NCBI GenBank assembly: GCA_900176545.1
Contig: FWXP01000006.1
Location: forward strand, 62,001-126,000
DNA length: 64,000 nucleotides
Source of the DNA: Oscillospiraceae bacterium
GTDB taxonomy: Bacteria > Bacillota > Clostridia > Saccharofermentanales > Saccharofermentanaceae
Direction: 5' to 3'
A program made the position numbers and the translations under genes. The notes beneath the pieces were generated by a model. That model worked only from the letters and a program-made list of their open reading frames with translations, was not told where the DNA came from and searched no databases. Position 1 is the first letter of the stretch, and the number at the start of each line of letters is the position of its first letter. Below are positions 48,773-56,683 of this stretch, in pieces.

Positions 48773-49708
48773 ATGACAAAGAGTATCCTGAAGCGTATCT
48801 TATGCGGGATATTGGCGGTCTTATGTGCCGTCGTATTTTTTATACCGCCTCGTAATGTAAAGGCGCTTTCTGATCCGATAGACGAGATCGAGTTATATTC
48901 CATATCGGTATCGATCACCGATACCGGTTCCATGAACGTTGACTATCTCATTACCTGGAAAGTACTTGATGACAAGAAGGAAGGACCGCTTACATGGGTG
49001 AAGATAGGTGTTCCTACTGGAGATGTGGACCACATAAGGGCTACAAGTGACAATATCAAGAAAGCAAAGTTCTATCGTGAAGAAAGCGATACCTTTATAA
49101 GAGTCGACTTCAAGGATGAATACCATGCGGGAGATGAGGTAACATTCAGCTTCTCGTGTGTCATGTATAACCAGTGGAGAAATAACGGAAATACGGCAAC
49201 GTATTCTTTTACGCCCGGATGGTTCGACGAGATCGCAGTAGATAACTATGTCATAAAGTGGAAAGCTGATAAGGTCAATCTGGTCAGGCCTGCATGCCCT
49301 GCTTCCGGCGGTTTCTACGTCTGGACGGGCGCACTTGATCTCGGTGATAAGGTTACTGTTGATATAACCTATGACAGGTCGGATTTTAACTTTCAAAGGC
49401 ACGACGTCTTAAGGTGGGATTCGGAAGTGCTGAGCGCTTTTGCCAGGCCGATAGCGATATTGGTGCTGTCAGTAGTGATGGTATTCGTCAGGATCAAGTT
49501 TGGCGATAAGTATGACGACGGCGATGGAGGATACTTCGGAGGCAGACATTTCCACGGTGGCGGCGGATGTGCCTGTGCATGCGCATATGCGTGTGCCTGC
49601 GCAGGAGGAGGCAGAGCAGGATGCTCGGCCAAGGACTTTTACGGTACCAAGCTCTCCTCCTCGAGAGTTAGAGCAAGACTTAAGAAGGAGCTGAAGGAAG
49701 ATGCTTAA
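48773..49708 (+). CDS. Membrane protein with Cys-Ala tail, putative radical SAM substrate (copy B)
   Basis: A 311-residue paralogue of the preceding protein, with the same layout: anchor (9-25), extracellular domain, helix (224-241) and cytosolic tail. The tail has HFHGGGG, then Cys266, 268, 270, Tyr272, Cys274, Cys276 alternating with Ala, then GGGRAGC and SAKDFYGTK. One Cys of copy A is thus Tyr (TAT for TGT/TGC). The upstream leader also resembles that of copy A, so the duplication included it. Its stop overlaps the radical SAM start by eight bases. Confidence 0.8.
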   Translation: MTKSILKRILCGILAVLCAVVFFIPPRNVKALSDPIDEIELYSISVSITDTGSMNVDYLITWKVLDDKKEGPLTWVKIGVPTGDVDHIRATSDNIKKAKFYREESDTFIRVDFKDEYHAGDEVTFSFSCVMYNQWRNNGNTATYSFTPGWFDEIAVDNYVIKWKADKVNLVRPACPASGGFYVWTGALDLGDKVTVDITYDRSDFNFQRHDVLRWDSEVLSAFARPIAILVLSVVMVFVRIKFGDKYDDGDGGYFGGRHFHGGGGCACACAYACACAGGGRAGCSAKDFYGTKLSSSRVRARLKKELKEDA

Positions 49709-51077
49709 TCAGAAGCTTTATGAACTCATGAACTGGAAGGGAGTCCTCCATACCACGTGGAATCCGGATGGCCCGGGAGTTATCAGGATACATCTCATCC
49801 CGCCTAAGTTCGTACCTTTCAAGACGGTAGAGACAATGGTTATAATTAACGGTCAGGATATATTTCCCGTGAATGAGTCCTGGGCGATACTGCTGTCAGA
49901 GTACATAAAGAACGTCAATGCATTCGGCGACAAGCCCATGAGCGATGAGGATCTTGACGGTATCCTCTCGTCTACCTTTGCAGGGGTCAAGAAGGTCTTC
50001 CCACGAGTAGCAGACGACGTCTTAAGAGATGATCTTGACTGCATGATAGGTATCTTTGAAGCTATCGCTAGAGGTGAGGTTGTCGAATCGGACAAGAAGC
50101 CCATAACCATAGGAGAATATGCGCCCTACATGACCGCTCCTCACAGGATGGACCTTATGGTGTCCGCCATGACAAGGGAAGGTAAGTGGCACTGTAACCA
50201 GAAGTGCCTTCACTGCTACGCGGCTGACCAGAAGCTTGCTGACGAGAAGGAGCTTTCTACGGAAGAGTGGAAGACGGTGATCAAGACTTTGCAGAAAGCT
50301 AAGATCTCCCAGCTCACCTTCACGGGCGGAGAGCCTACCATGAGGGAGGATCTTCCCGAACTCATAAAGAGCGCCAGATGGTTCGTTACGCGCCTTAATA
50401 CCAATGGTGTCAAGATGACGCCCGAGCTGTGTTCTAAGCTCCGCGAAGCTGATCTCGACAGCGTTCAGATCACTTTCTATTCTTCCGATAAGGATATCCA
50501 CAATAAGCTCGTGGGTGCCGATAATTACGACAAGACGGTAGAAGGTATCAGGAATACCATCGCGGCGGGACTTAACATGAGCATCAATACGCCGCTTTGC
50601 ACATTGAATCGCGACTATAAGAAGACGCTTGAGTTCCTGCACGACATGGGTGTCATCTACGTTACCTGTTCCGGTCTTATCCTTACCGGAAATGCAACTG
50701 AAGACGCTTCCGTAAAGACGCAGCTTACCAACGAGGAACTGTACGATGTTCTCAAGGAAGCAGTGGACTATGCCTACGCCAACGACATGGAGATAAGCTT
50801 TACGTCTCCCGGCTGGATCGAGGAGGAGAAGCTTCAGAAGATGGGCCTTACCGTCCCTTCCTGCGGAGCGTGCCTGAGCAATATGGCAGTAACTCCTTCG
50901 GGCAATGTAGTACCCTGCCAGAGCTGGCTCTCCGAGGAGCCTCTCGGCAATGTATTAAAGGATGATTGGAAGTCGATCTGGAATTCTGACGCTTGCAAAA
51001 AGACAAGGGATATCTCAGCGAAGATGGATCAGAAGTGTCAGCTTCGCACTAAGGGTGAAGAGAAGAATTGCTACTGA
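49701..51077 (+). CDS. Radical SAM/SPASM enzyme, putative modifier of the Cys-Ala-tail proteins
   Basis: A 458-residue radical SAM protein. An N-terminal domain of about 160 residues has no motif I recognise. The SAM cluster is Cys165-x3-Cys169-x2-Cys172 (WHCNQKCLHCYA), followed by the TFTGGEPT glycine motif (207-214). The C-terminal SPASM region has Cys388, 391, 406, 432, 446 and 457 for auxiliary clusters. This layout is shared with maturases of sactipeptides and ranthipeptides, and anSMEs. It is translationally coupled to copy B, which makes the tails the likely substrates. Thioether formation or another Cys or Ala modification is possible; none is proven. Confidence 0.85.
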   Translation: MLNQKLYELMNWKGVLHTTWNPDGPGVIRIHLIPPKFVPFKTVETMVIINGQDIFPVNESWAILLSEYIKNVNAFGDKPMSDEDLDGILSSTFAGVKKVFPRVADDVLRDDLDCMIGIFEAIARGEVVESDKKPITIGEYAPYMTAPHRMDLMVSAMTREGKWHCNQKCLHCYAADQKLADEKELSTEEWKTVIKTLQKAKISQLTFTGGEPTMREDLPELIKSARWFVTRLNTNGVKMTPELCSKLREADLDSVQITFYSSDKDIHNKLVGADNYDKTVEGIRNTIAAGLNMSINTPLCTLNRDYKKTLEFLHDMGVIYVTCSGLILTGNATEDASVKTQLTNEELYDVLKEAVDYAYANDMEISFTSPGWIEEEKLQKMGLTVPSCGACLSNMAVTPSGNVVPCQSWLSEEPLGNVLKDDWKSIWNSDACKKTRDISAKMDQKCQLRTKGEEKNCY

Positions 51078-51527
51078 TCACTTTGTGATGGTATCGAGGT
51101 ACTCCCTGATCTCGTCGAGACTGAATGAAGATATGAGGCGTCTGTCCTTGCTGTCCAGGATCCGATAGTGTGCTGAGATGATGTTCTGCTGGATGCGGTA
51201 ACCGTCCTTATTGGTTATCTCCTTCCACCAGACGCGTCCCCCCATGGTAGAGGGATAGTTGATCTCTACATTTTCAAAAGCCAAAGCGGATACGACACCC
51301 TGAAGGTCGTCTCCGAAAGAGTTCTGGAGTATGGTGCTCTCAGAGAAGATGGTAACGAGAGCTACGGCTTCCGTCCAGCCGATGGAACGGCGGCCCTTCT
51401 CGCTCTCTACGAGAGTCTTCTTGGATATACCGAGTATTATGGCCATCTTATCCTGAGTAAGACCATATTCAGTCCTTACCAGCTTCAGGTCCTTGTTTAC
51501 TATCGCGATAAATTCTTCTCTGTTCAT
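51078..51527 (-). CDS. XRE family regulator with C-terminal sensor-like domain
   Basis: A 149-residue regulator. The helix-turn-helix covers residues about 15-65 (LKLVRTEYGLTQDKMAIILGISKKTLVESEKGRR, core LTQDKMAIILGISKKTL). The rest is a small domain (WWKEITNKDGYRIQQN, YRILDSKDRRLI) that is not recognised. It is convergent with the radical SAM gene, touching it. The ATG at 51527 follows GGAG with eight-base spacing. Confidence 0.85.
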   Translation of the reverse strand: MNREEFIAIVNKDLKLVRTEYGLTQDKMAIILGISKKTLVESEKGRRSIGWTEAVALVTIFSESTILQNSFGDDLQGVVSALAFENVEINYPSTMGGRVWWKEITNKDGYRIQQNIISAHYRILDSKDRRLISSFSLDEIREYLDTITK

Positions 51528-51550
51528 CTTGTACTCCAAATCCGTTACTA

Positions 51551-51566
51551 GGTGTAATTTTACACC
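51551..51566 (-). promoter_or_regulatory. Palindromic operator over the -10 box of the XRE gene
   Basis: GGTGTAA-TT-TTACACC is a perfect 16-base inverted repeat. On the minus strand TTGAAA (51585-51580), exactly 17 bases, TAAAAT (51562-51557) forms the promoter, and the palindrome covers its -10 box. This is the expected geometry for autorepression. Confidence 0.75.
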
Positions 51567-51632
51567 AGCATTCTTCTCTTTTCAATGTGATAAAATAATT
51601 TCCGACAATATCGGGCTTAAGGAGGATGACAT

Positions 51633-51809
51633 ATGAATATACCTAAGGATCCCGTAATGCTCTTAAGCTTCGTCAACACACAGCTTAGGGATAATTACCC
51701 GTCGCTTGACGATCTCTGTTCTTCACTGGGAGTATCCCGGGAGGAGATAGAAGGATCTTTGAAAAAGATCGACTATATGTACGATAAGGACAACAACCGC
51801 TTCGTTTGA
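51633..51809 (+). CDS. DUF4250 domain protein
   Basis: A 58-residue protein (MNIPKDPVMLLSFVNTQLRD start, core DPVMLLSFVNTQLRD) that matches the DUF4250 family almost end to end: an N-terminal DPVMLLS, helix, and a terminal DYMYDKDNNRFV. AAGGAGGATG precedes the ATG. DUF4250 is widespread in Clostridia and of unknown function. It is divergent from the XRE gene. Confidence 0.85.
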   Translation: MNIPKDPVMLLSFVNTQLRDNYPSLDDLCSSLGVSREEIEGSLKKIDYMYDKDNNRFV

Positions 51810-51822
51810 GGCGGCTGTTTTT
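51794..51822 (+). terminator. Intrinsic terminator overlapping the DUF4250 stop
   Basis: CAACCGC pairs with GCGGCTG (one A-C mismatch) around a ten-base loop, followed by TTTTT. Confidence 0.6.
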
Positions 51823-51825
51823 GTG

Positions 51826-51855
51826 TTGAACGATAGCCGACCCGCGTTATATAAT
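51826..51855 (+). promoter_or_regulatory. Promoter of gpmI
   Basis: TTGAAC, 18 bases, TATAAT. The transcript would begin about 36 bases before the ATG; TAGGAG serves as ribosome site. Confidence 0.7.
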
Positions 51856-51897
51856 CTTTAACGGCTAATAAATATATATTTATATAGGAGATTCACT

Positions 51898-53490
51898 ATG
51901 AGACAGAAACCTGTAGTATTGATGGTATTGGACGGCTACGGTATTTCCGATAAGACAGAGGGAAATGCTATCGCCATGGCTAAGACCCCTGTTATGGATA
52001 AGCTCATGAAGGAGTGCCCTTACAAGCTCGGCGCTGCTTCAGGACTTGCAGTAGGTCTTCCCGACGGACAGATGGGTAACTCCGAGGTAGGTCACATGAA
52101 TATCGGTTCCGGAAGGATCATCTATCAGGATCTGACTCTCATCACAAAGTATATCGAGGACGGCGTATTCTTCAAGAACGAGGAGCTCCTTCGTGCGATC
52201 GAGAACTGCAAGAAGAATAATTCCGACCTCCACATCTGGGGACTTCTCTCAGACGGCGGCGTTCACAGCCACATCACACATCTCTACGCTATCATCGAGA
52301 TGTGCAAGAAGGAAGGCCTTGAGAACGTATATGTTCATCCCTTCTTCGACGGACGTGACACACCTCCTGCATCCGGTAAGGATTACCTCCAGCAGCTCGT
52401 TGACAAGATGAACGAGATCGGCTGCGGTAAGGTAGCTTCCATGTCCGGCCGTTACTATGCAATGGACAGAGACAATAACTGGGATCGTATCCAGAAGGCT
52501 TACGATGCACTCGTACTCGGTGAGGGCGTTAAGGCAACAGATCCCATCGAGGCTATGCAGGCTTCTTACGACAACGACGTAACAGACGAGTTCGTTCTTC
52601 CTACAGTCATCACTAACGAGGACGGCACACCCGTATCCGTTGTTAAGCCTAACGATTCCGTTATCTTCTTCAACTTCCGTCCCGACCGTGCTCGTGAGAT
52701 AACAAAGGCATTCTGCTTCGCAGATTCCGATATCGAGGCAGCTGAGGGCGATGCAGCAGATCCCAAGTGCATCAAGTTCCTTAAGAGAGCTAACGGCTTC
52801 ATGCCTCTTACATATGTATGCTTCAAGGATTACGATGAGACGATCCCCAACAAGTTCGTTGCATTCAAGAAGGAAGAGATCACTAACACATTCGGTGAGT
52901 ATCTTGCAGCTAACGGATTGAAGCAGCTTCGTCTCGCTGAGACAGAGAAGTATGCACACGTTACATTCTTCTTCAACGGCGGTATCGAGGAGCCCAACAA
53001 AGACGAGGATCGTACACTTGTTAATTCTCCCAAGGTCGCTACATATGACCTTCAGCCTGAGATGAGCGCTCCCGAGGTATCCGAGAAGCTCGACGCAGCT
53101 ATCACATCCAATGATTACGATGTCATCATCATCAACTTCGCTAACCCTGACATGGTAGGCCACACAGGCGTTATCGAGGCAGCTGTAGCAGCAGTTGAGA
53201 GGATCGACCAGTGCGTAGGCGCTGCAGTAGAGGCAGTAAAGAAGATGGACGGCGTTCTCTTCATCTGTGCCGACCACGGTAATGCAGAGCAGATGATCAA
53301 CTATGAGACAAAGGCACCTCATACTGCTCATACTACAAATCCCGTTCCTTTCATCCTCTACAACTACGATGAGGCTTACACACTTAAGGAAGGCGGAAGA
53401 CTTTGCGATATCGCACCTACGCTCCTTGAGATCATGGGTCTTCCCAAGCCCGCAGAGATGACAGGTGAGTCACTTCTTATCAAGAAGTAA
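51898..53490 (+). CDS. gpmI: 2,3-bisphosphoglycerate-independent phosphoglycerate mutase
   Basis: Glycolytic enzyme interconverting 3- and 2-phosphoglycerate with two Mn2+ ions; 530 residues, slightly longer than usual (510). The metal Asp lies in VLMVLDGYG, the phospho-Ser in GNSEVGHMNIGSG (near residue 62), with HVHPFFDGRDTPP, RPDRARE, NPDMVGHTG and CADHGNAEQM as further motifs. Codon use is strongly biased to GCA/ACA/TTC, unlike neighbours, as expected for high expression. It is monocistronic, with its own promoter and terminator. Confidence 0.97.
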   Translation: MRQKPVVLMVLDGYGISDKTEGNAIAMAKTPVMDKLMKECPYKLGAASGLAVGLPDGQMGNSEVGHMNIGSGRIIYQDLTLITKYIEDGVFFKNEELLRAIENCKKNNSDLHIWGLLSDGGVHSHITHLYAIIEMCKKEGLENVYVHPFFDGRDTPPASGKDYLQQLVDKMNEIGCGKVASMSGRYYAMDRDNNWDRIQKAYDALVLGEGVKATDPIEAMQASYDNDVTDEFVLPTVITNEDGTPVSVVKPNDSVIFFNFRPDRAREITKAFCFADSDIEAAEGDAADPKCIKFLKRANGFMPLTYVCFKDYDETIPNKFVAFKKEEITNTFGEYLAANGLKQLRLAETEKYAHVTFFFNGGIEEPNKDEDRTLVNSPKVATYDLQPEMSAPEVSEKLDAAITSNDYDVIIINFANPDMVGHTGVIEAAVAAVERIDQCVGAAVEAVKKMDGVLFICADHGNAEQMINYETKAPHTAHTTNPVPFILYNYDEAYTLKEGGRLCDIAPTLLEIMGLPKPAEMTGESLLIKK

Positions 53491-53520
53491 TATCTGTCCC
53501 TGATATAAGTAAGATATATA

Positions 53521-53553
53521 GGCGGCACGCTCATTACAGGGTGTGCCGCTTTT
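53521..53553 (+). terminator. Terminator of gpmI
   Basis: GCGGCAC pairs with GTGCCGC around 14 bases, followed by TTTT. Confidence 0.75.
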
Positions 53554-53665
53554 GTATGCCTTATATAAACTTCGAGCGATCAAAAGAAGGTGAAGGCGCT
53601 GGCGAGGCAGGGCAGATCAAGTGCTGCTTGCCGCTATTATTGCGCTCTCCCGGCGGATCTTTTTC

Positions 53666-53819
53666 CGGGGATATCCGGATGTCTCCACCTGCGTCTCCAC
53701 ATTTGGGAATTTGGAGGCAGTGGTGGAGAAATTTTCTTCATTTTGGCGAGATATTTCTCCACTGATGTCCCCCATTTTCAAAAACGGAGACGCGAGTGGA
53801 GAGCAGGATACTTCACCGG
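53666..53819. repeat. Long imperfect palindrome in a gene-free stretch
   Basis: Between the gpmI terminator (53553) and the DJ-1 gene (53874) I see no credible gene. The stretch contains a nested inverted repeat. A perfect inner pair GTGGAGAAAT (53723-53732) and ATTTCTCCAC (53753-53762) has a 20-base loop. Imperfect arms extend outward to about 53666 and 53819 (GTCTCCAC against GTGGAGAG at 53681-53688 and 53796-53803). Arms total about 65-75 bases. It could be a MITE-like repeat or a structured RNA; short open frames across it have no ribosome site and no sensible start. Confidence 0.6.
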
Positions 53820-53873
53820 GGTCTTCATGGTGCTGTATACTTAACAGGTAATCAACCAATCGGAGGATAGACC

Positions 53874-54431
53874 ATGAGCAAAGTAACAGCATTTATAACA
53901 GACGGTACTGAAGAGGCAGAGTGCCTTATCGCCGTAGATCTTCTAAGAAGAGCAGGTATTGATACGGAGCTCGTATCCTGCAACGGAACAAGAGAGGTCC
54001 TGTCTTCTCATCAGATCAGGATCGTGACAGATAAGACATTCGAAGAAGCTTCCTTTGAGGATTCGGATATGCTCTTTATCCCGGGAGGTATGCCCGGCGT
54101 GACCAACCTTACGGCTCACGAGGGACTGGCAAAGGCACTCAAGGCTCAGGCTGCTGCGGACAAGTATATCGCCGCTGTCTGCGCAGGACCTTCCGTATTG
54201 GGCGGGTTAGGCCTTCTTGAAGGTAAGAAGGCTACATGCTTCCCCGGGTGGGAAGATAAGCTCATCGGAGCGGAATGCACGGGCGCAGGCGTGACAGCAG
54301 ACGGTAAGATCTTAACGGGCAGAGGCTTAGGCTTCTCCATAGATCTCGCACTCAAGATGATCGAAGTCCTGGAGGGCGAAGAGAAGGCTCTTGATATCAA
54401 GGGAAGGATCCAGCATCCCGAGACTATCTGA
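53874..54431 (+). CDS. DJ-1/PfpI family protein (YajL-like)
   Basis: A 185-residue member of the DJ-1 family. The nucleophile Cys lies in AAVCAGPSVLG near residue 103, and GTEEAECLIAVDLLRRAGI and FIPGGMPGVTNL are the family blocks. Homologues act as glyoxalase III, deglycase-like or chaperone-like proteins; the specific role is uncertain. CGGAGG precedes the ATG. It has no operon partner. Confidence 0.9.
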   Translation: MSKVTAFITDGTEEAECLIAVDLLRRAGIDTELVSCNGTREVLSSHQIRIVTDKTFEEASFEDSDMLFIPGGMPGVTNLTAHEGLAKALKAQAAADKYIAAVCAGPSVLGGLGLLEGKKATCFPGWEDKLIGAECTGAGVTADGKILTGRGLGFSIDLALKMIEVLEGEEKALDIKGRIQHPETI

Positions 54432-54488
54432 GTACATCTTTTGCCCGGAATAGCGTACAGGCGGTGTACATTGGATTCATAAGAAAAA

Positions 54489-54521
54489 ATAACCCGTTCT
54501 GCGGTATGCGGAACGGGTTAT
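54489..54521. terminator. Bidirectional terminator
   Basis: ATAACCCGTTCTGC pairs with GCGGAACGGGTTAT (one G-U) around GGTAT. On the minus strand it is followed by a run of six T from the AAAAAA at 54484-54489, ending the gene at 54526. On the plus strand the T run is weaker. Confidence 0.85.
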
Positions 54522-54525
54522 CTGT

Positions 54526-55068
54526 TTACTCGGGCTTCATTCCTTCGGGAATGTTAGGAGGTCTCTTGGAATGGACATTAAGTCCTACTGCCTTGACGAC
54601 AACGGGCGATATGAGAAGTGAGATCACATAGCCGATTATCGCCGTGGGAAGAAGGAGCTTCAGCCAAGACGACAAGAACATCGCCATAAGAGGCGGAGCG
54701 ACTTCAGGCGGCATATGAGACCTGGCCTGGATGATGTTGATAAAGCATACAGGAGCGCTGACAAGTATCGCACATGCCATGGATACCGGCAGGCTGTTCA
54801 GCAGATGGAACTTAAGTGACGGAGGCACGGCACCTGCCTTGGAAGCTAAGGCGTGACCCCATTTGCCCATAGGAAGTATGAGCGTAAAGATTATGCCGAA
54901 GAATATAGATTCCAGGGCGTTGCTTATGTACATGACCGCTGCAGGCGGCGACGATGCCAGCTCCTGCGGGTTCATTCCGCGTCTTACGAGAAATGCAGCG
55001 ATAAGTCCCATCGCCGCAGACATTATCGTCGCCATTATAAGGCCGACGGTGCGTTCCTTCTTCTTCAT
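54526..55068 (-). CDS. Four-helix membrane protein, possible DUF2798-type duplication
   Basis: A 180-residue protein with four hydrophobic segments in two similar halves (near residues 7-26 and 44-65, then 88-112 and 128-155). I cannot assign a family with confidence; the duplicated two-helix units with MSAAMG-type repeats recall DUF2798. The ATG at 55068 follows GGGGGAA. A terminator follows the stop directly. Function unknown. Confidence 0.65.
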   Translation of the reverse strand: MKKKERTVGLIMATIMSAAMGLIAAFLVRRGMNPQELASSPPAAVMYISNALESIFFGIIFTLILPMGKWGHALASKAGAVPPSLKFHLLNSLPVSMACAILVSAPVCFINIIQARSHMPPEVAPPLMAMFLSSWLKLLLPTAIIGYVISLLISPVVVKAVGLNVHSKRPPNIPEGMKPE

Positions 55069-55175
55069 ATTATATTCCCCCAAATACACCATAACGTACC
55101 ATAAAGTTAACATATGCCGTTATTCCTCGACAATATGCTTTATAACCATTGTGTTAATCTATTGTGACTAATGGA

Positions 55176-56423
55176 CTAAATAACCCTAATACCGCCCTTG
55201 TTCCTGATGCTCATGACGGAGCAGGAACCTTCGCCGAATATCTTATCCATGGCTAGTCGGTATCTCTCTACTTTTTCTTCTCTGACAAAAGCCTGAACTG
55301 TTCCCGCGAATCCTCCTCCGTGCACACGGGAAGCTTCGTCATCACCAAGGAGTATGTCGCTTACGGCAAGTGCTACCGCGATGCCCTGCGACTTAAGATC
55401 CGTCGTGCTGTATACATTCTGAAGATACTTGAAGGATGAGTTAGAAGAAGCCTTGAATATCTTAAGGAAAGAAGGGAAGTCTCCTCTTTGAAGTGCATCC
55501 GCTTCATCCTTGGCACGCTTTGTCTCCTGCTCGAAATGCAGTGCGCGGAGCACGGCCCTGTCTCCAAGTTCCGCCCTTAATCCCGGGATGGCGTTCATTA
55601 CCTCTTCAAGTGATACGCCGCGAAGTTTGTCCTTGCCGAGGAAAGCTGCTACCGAGGTCATCTCGGAGGGGATAGCCGCATAGTCGGGAGTGAGGTCCGC
55701 GTGAGAGCCCTTTGTATCCGTTATGCAAAGGCGATATCCGAAGGATGACAGGTCGAACGGTATGGCCGTGACCTTGGGAGATCCCGGATCGTTAAAATCG
55801 ATATAGACCGTGCCGCCTACCGAACAGGCCATCTGGTCCATAAGACCGCAGGGCTTGCCGAAGTAGACATTCTCAGCCTTCTGGGATGCGATGGCGGCCG
55901 TCTCCGGAGATATCTTCATGTCGTTATAAAGGCCTGACAGGATGGTAGCGATGAGTACCTCGAAGGATGCGGAAGATGACAGTCCCGCTCCGATCAGGAC
56001 CTCACTGGTGGTATAGGCGTCAAATCCGCCGATAGCGTATCCCGCTTCCTTTACAGCCGCGGCGGTTCCTCTTATAAGGGCAGCCGATGATCCTTCTTCT
56101 TCCGCCTTCGGCGTCAGGTCATCAAGAGATATATCGATCTGTCCGAATCCGTCTGCCAGGAGATGTATCGTGTTGTCGTCGCGCTTTCTTACTATGGCTA
56201 TGGAGTCTTTGCTGACGGAAGCCGCCAGTACTTCGCCTCGCTGGTGGTCCGTATGGTTGCCTCCGATCTCCGTTCTTCCGGGAGCACTGAAGATCTTAAA
56301 GTCCTTCGAACCCGTAAACTCGACAAATCGAGCTACGGCTTCCTCGTAGCGGATCTTTTGCTTTGCCGCTTCCTCTTCAGTACAGTAGATAGACTTAAGA
56401 TCGATAGTGCCAAGATCGGGCAT
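55176..56423 (-). CDS. galK: Galactokinase
   Basis: GHMP kinase phosphorylating galactose at C1 for the Leloir pathway; 415 residues. The family blocks are SAPGRTEIGGNHTDHQRG (galactose-binding), GAGLSSSASFEVL (ATP loop), and RVHGGGFAGTVQAF near the end. GRTEIGGNHTDHQ replaces the common GRVNLIGEHTDY, a known variant. The ATG at 56423 has GGAGG ten bases upstream; 29 more codons to 56510 would run through the palindrome and are rejected. It is divergent from the alpha-galactosidase operon. Confidence 0.92.
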   Translation of the reverse strand: MPDLGTIDLKSIYCTEEEAAKQKIRYEEAVARFVEFTGSKDFKIFSAPGRTEIGGNHTDHQRGEVLAASVSKDSIAIVRKRDDNTIHLLADGFGQIDISLDDLTPKAEEEGSSAALIRGTAAAVKEAGYAIGGFDAYTTSEVLIGAGLSSSASFEVLIATILSGLYNDMKISPETAAIASQKAENVYFGKPCGLMDQMACSVGGTVYIDFNDPGSPKVTAIPFDLSSFGYRLCITDTKGSHADLTPDYAAIPSEMTSVAAFLGKDKLRGVSLEEVMNAIPGLRAELGDRAVLRALHFEQETKRAKDEADALQRGDFPSFLKIFKASSNSSFKYLQNVYSTTDLKSQGIAVALAVSDILLGDDEASRVHGGGFAGTVQAFVREEKVERYRLAMDKIFGEGSCSVMSIRNKGGIRVI

Positions 56424-56485
56424 AAGGGCTGTCCTCCAACAAGTTAGGATGTTTTTATGGTAACACGTCAGCATGTCTTTAAGTA

Positions 56486-56508
56486 GTGCATTTCTGATCA
56501 AAATGCAC
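56486..56508. promoter_or_regulatory. Palindrome in the galK intergenic region
   Basis: GTGCATTT and AAATGCAC pair perfectly around CTGATCA, a 23-base inverted repeat 63 bases before the galK start and 175 before the divergent TetR gene. It is a candidate site for a sugar regulator. Confidence 0.5.
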
Positions 56509-56683
56509 AAGTTGGTATATAGATTTTTGTGTATATATTTTTGCCACTGTGGAAACCCAAGCTGATATGATGTAATTAAGGAAACTACAAGTATGTCGAC
56601 GGTTCCCGGAGAAGAGGATTACAGACCATACCCCGTAATTGGATAAGAAGACGGGGAAGCACGTTGGGTTATGGAGGTGCATT

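Noticed and set aside
52249-53331. Long minus-strand frame of 360 codons inside gpmI
   Set aside because: Overlaps the whole of a certain gene. Its Cys/Leu-rich composition follows from the biased codons of gpmI read in reverse.
53541-53851. Overlapping short frames on both strands behind gpmI
   Set aside because: They run through the terminator and the palindrome, have no ribosome sites and no recognisable protein features.
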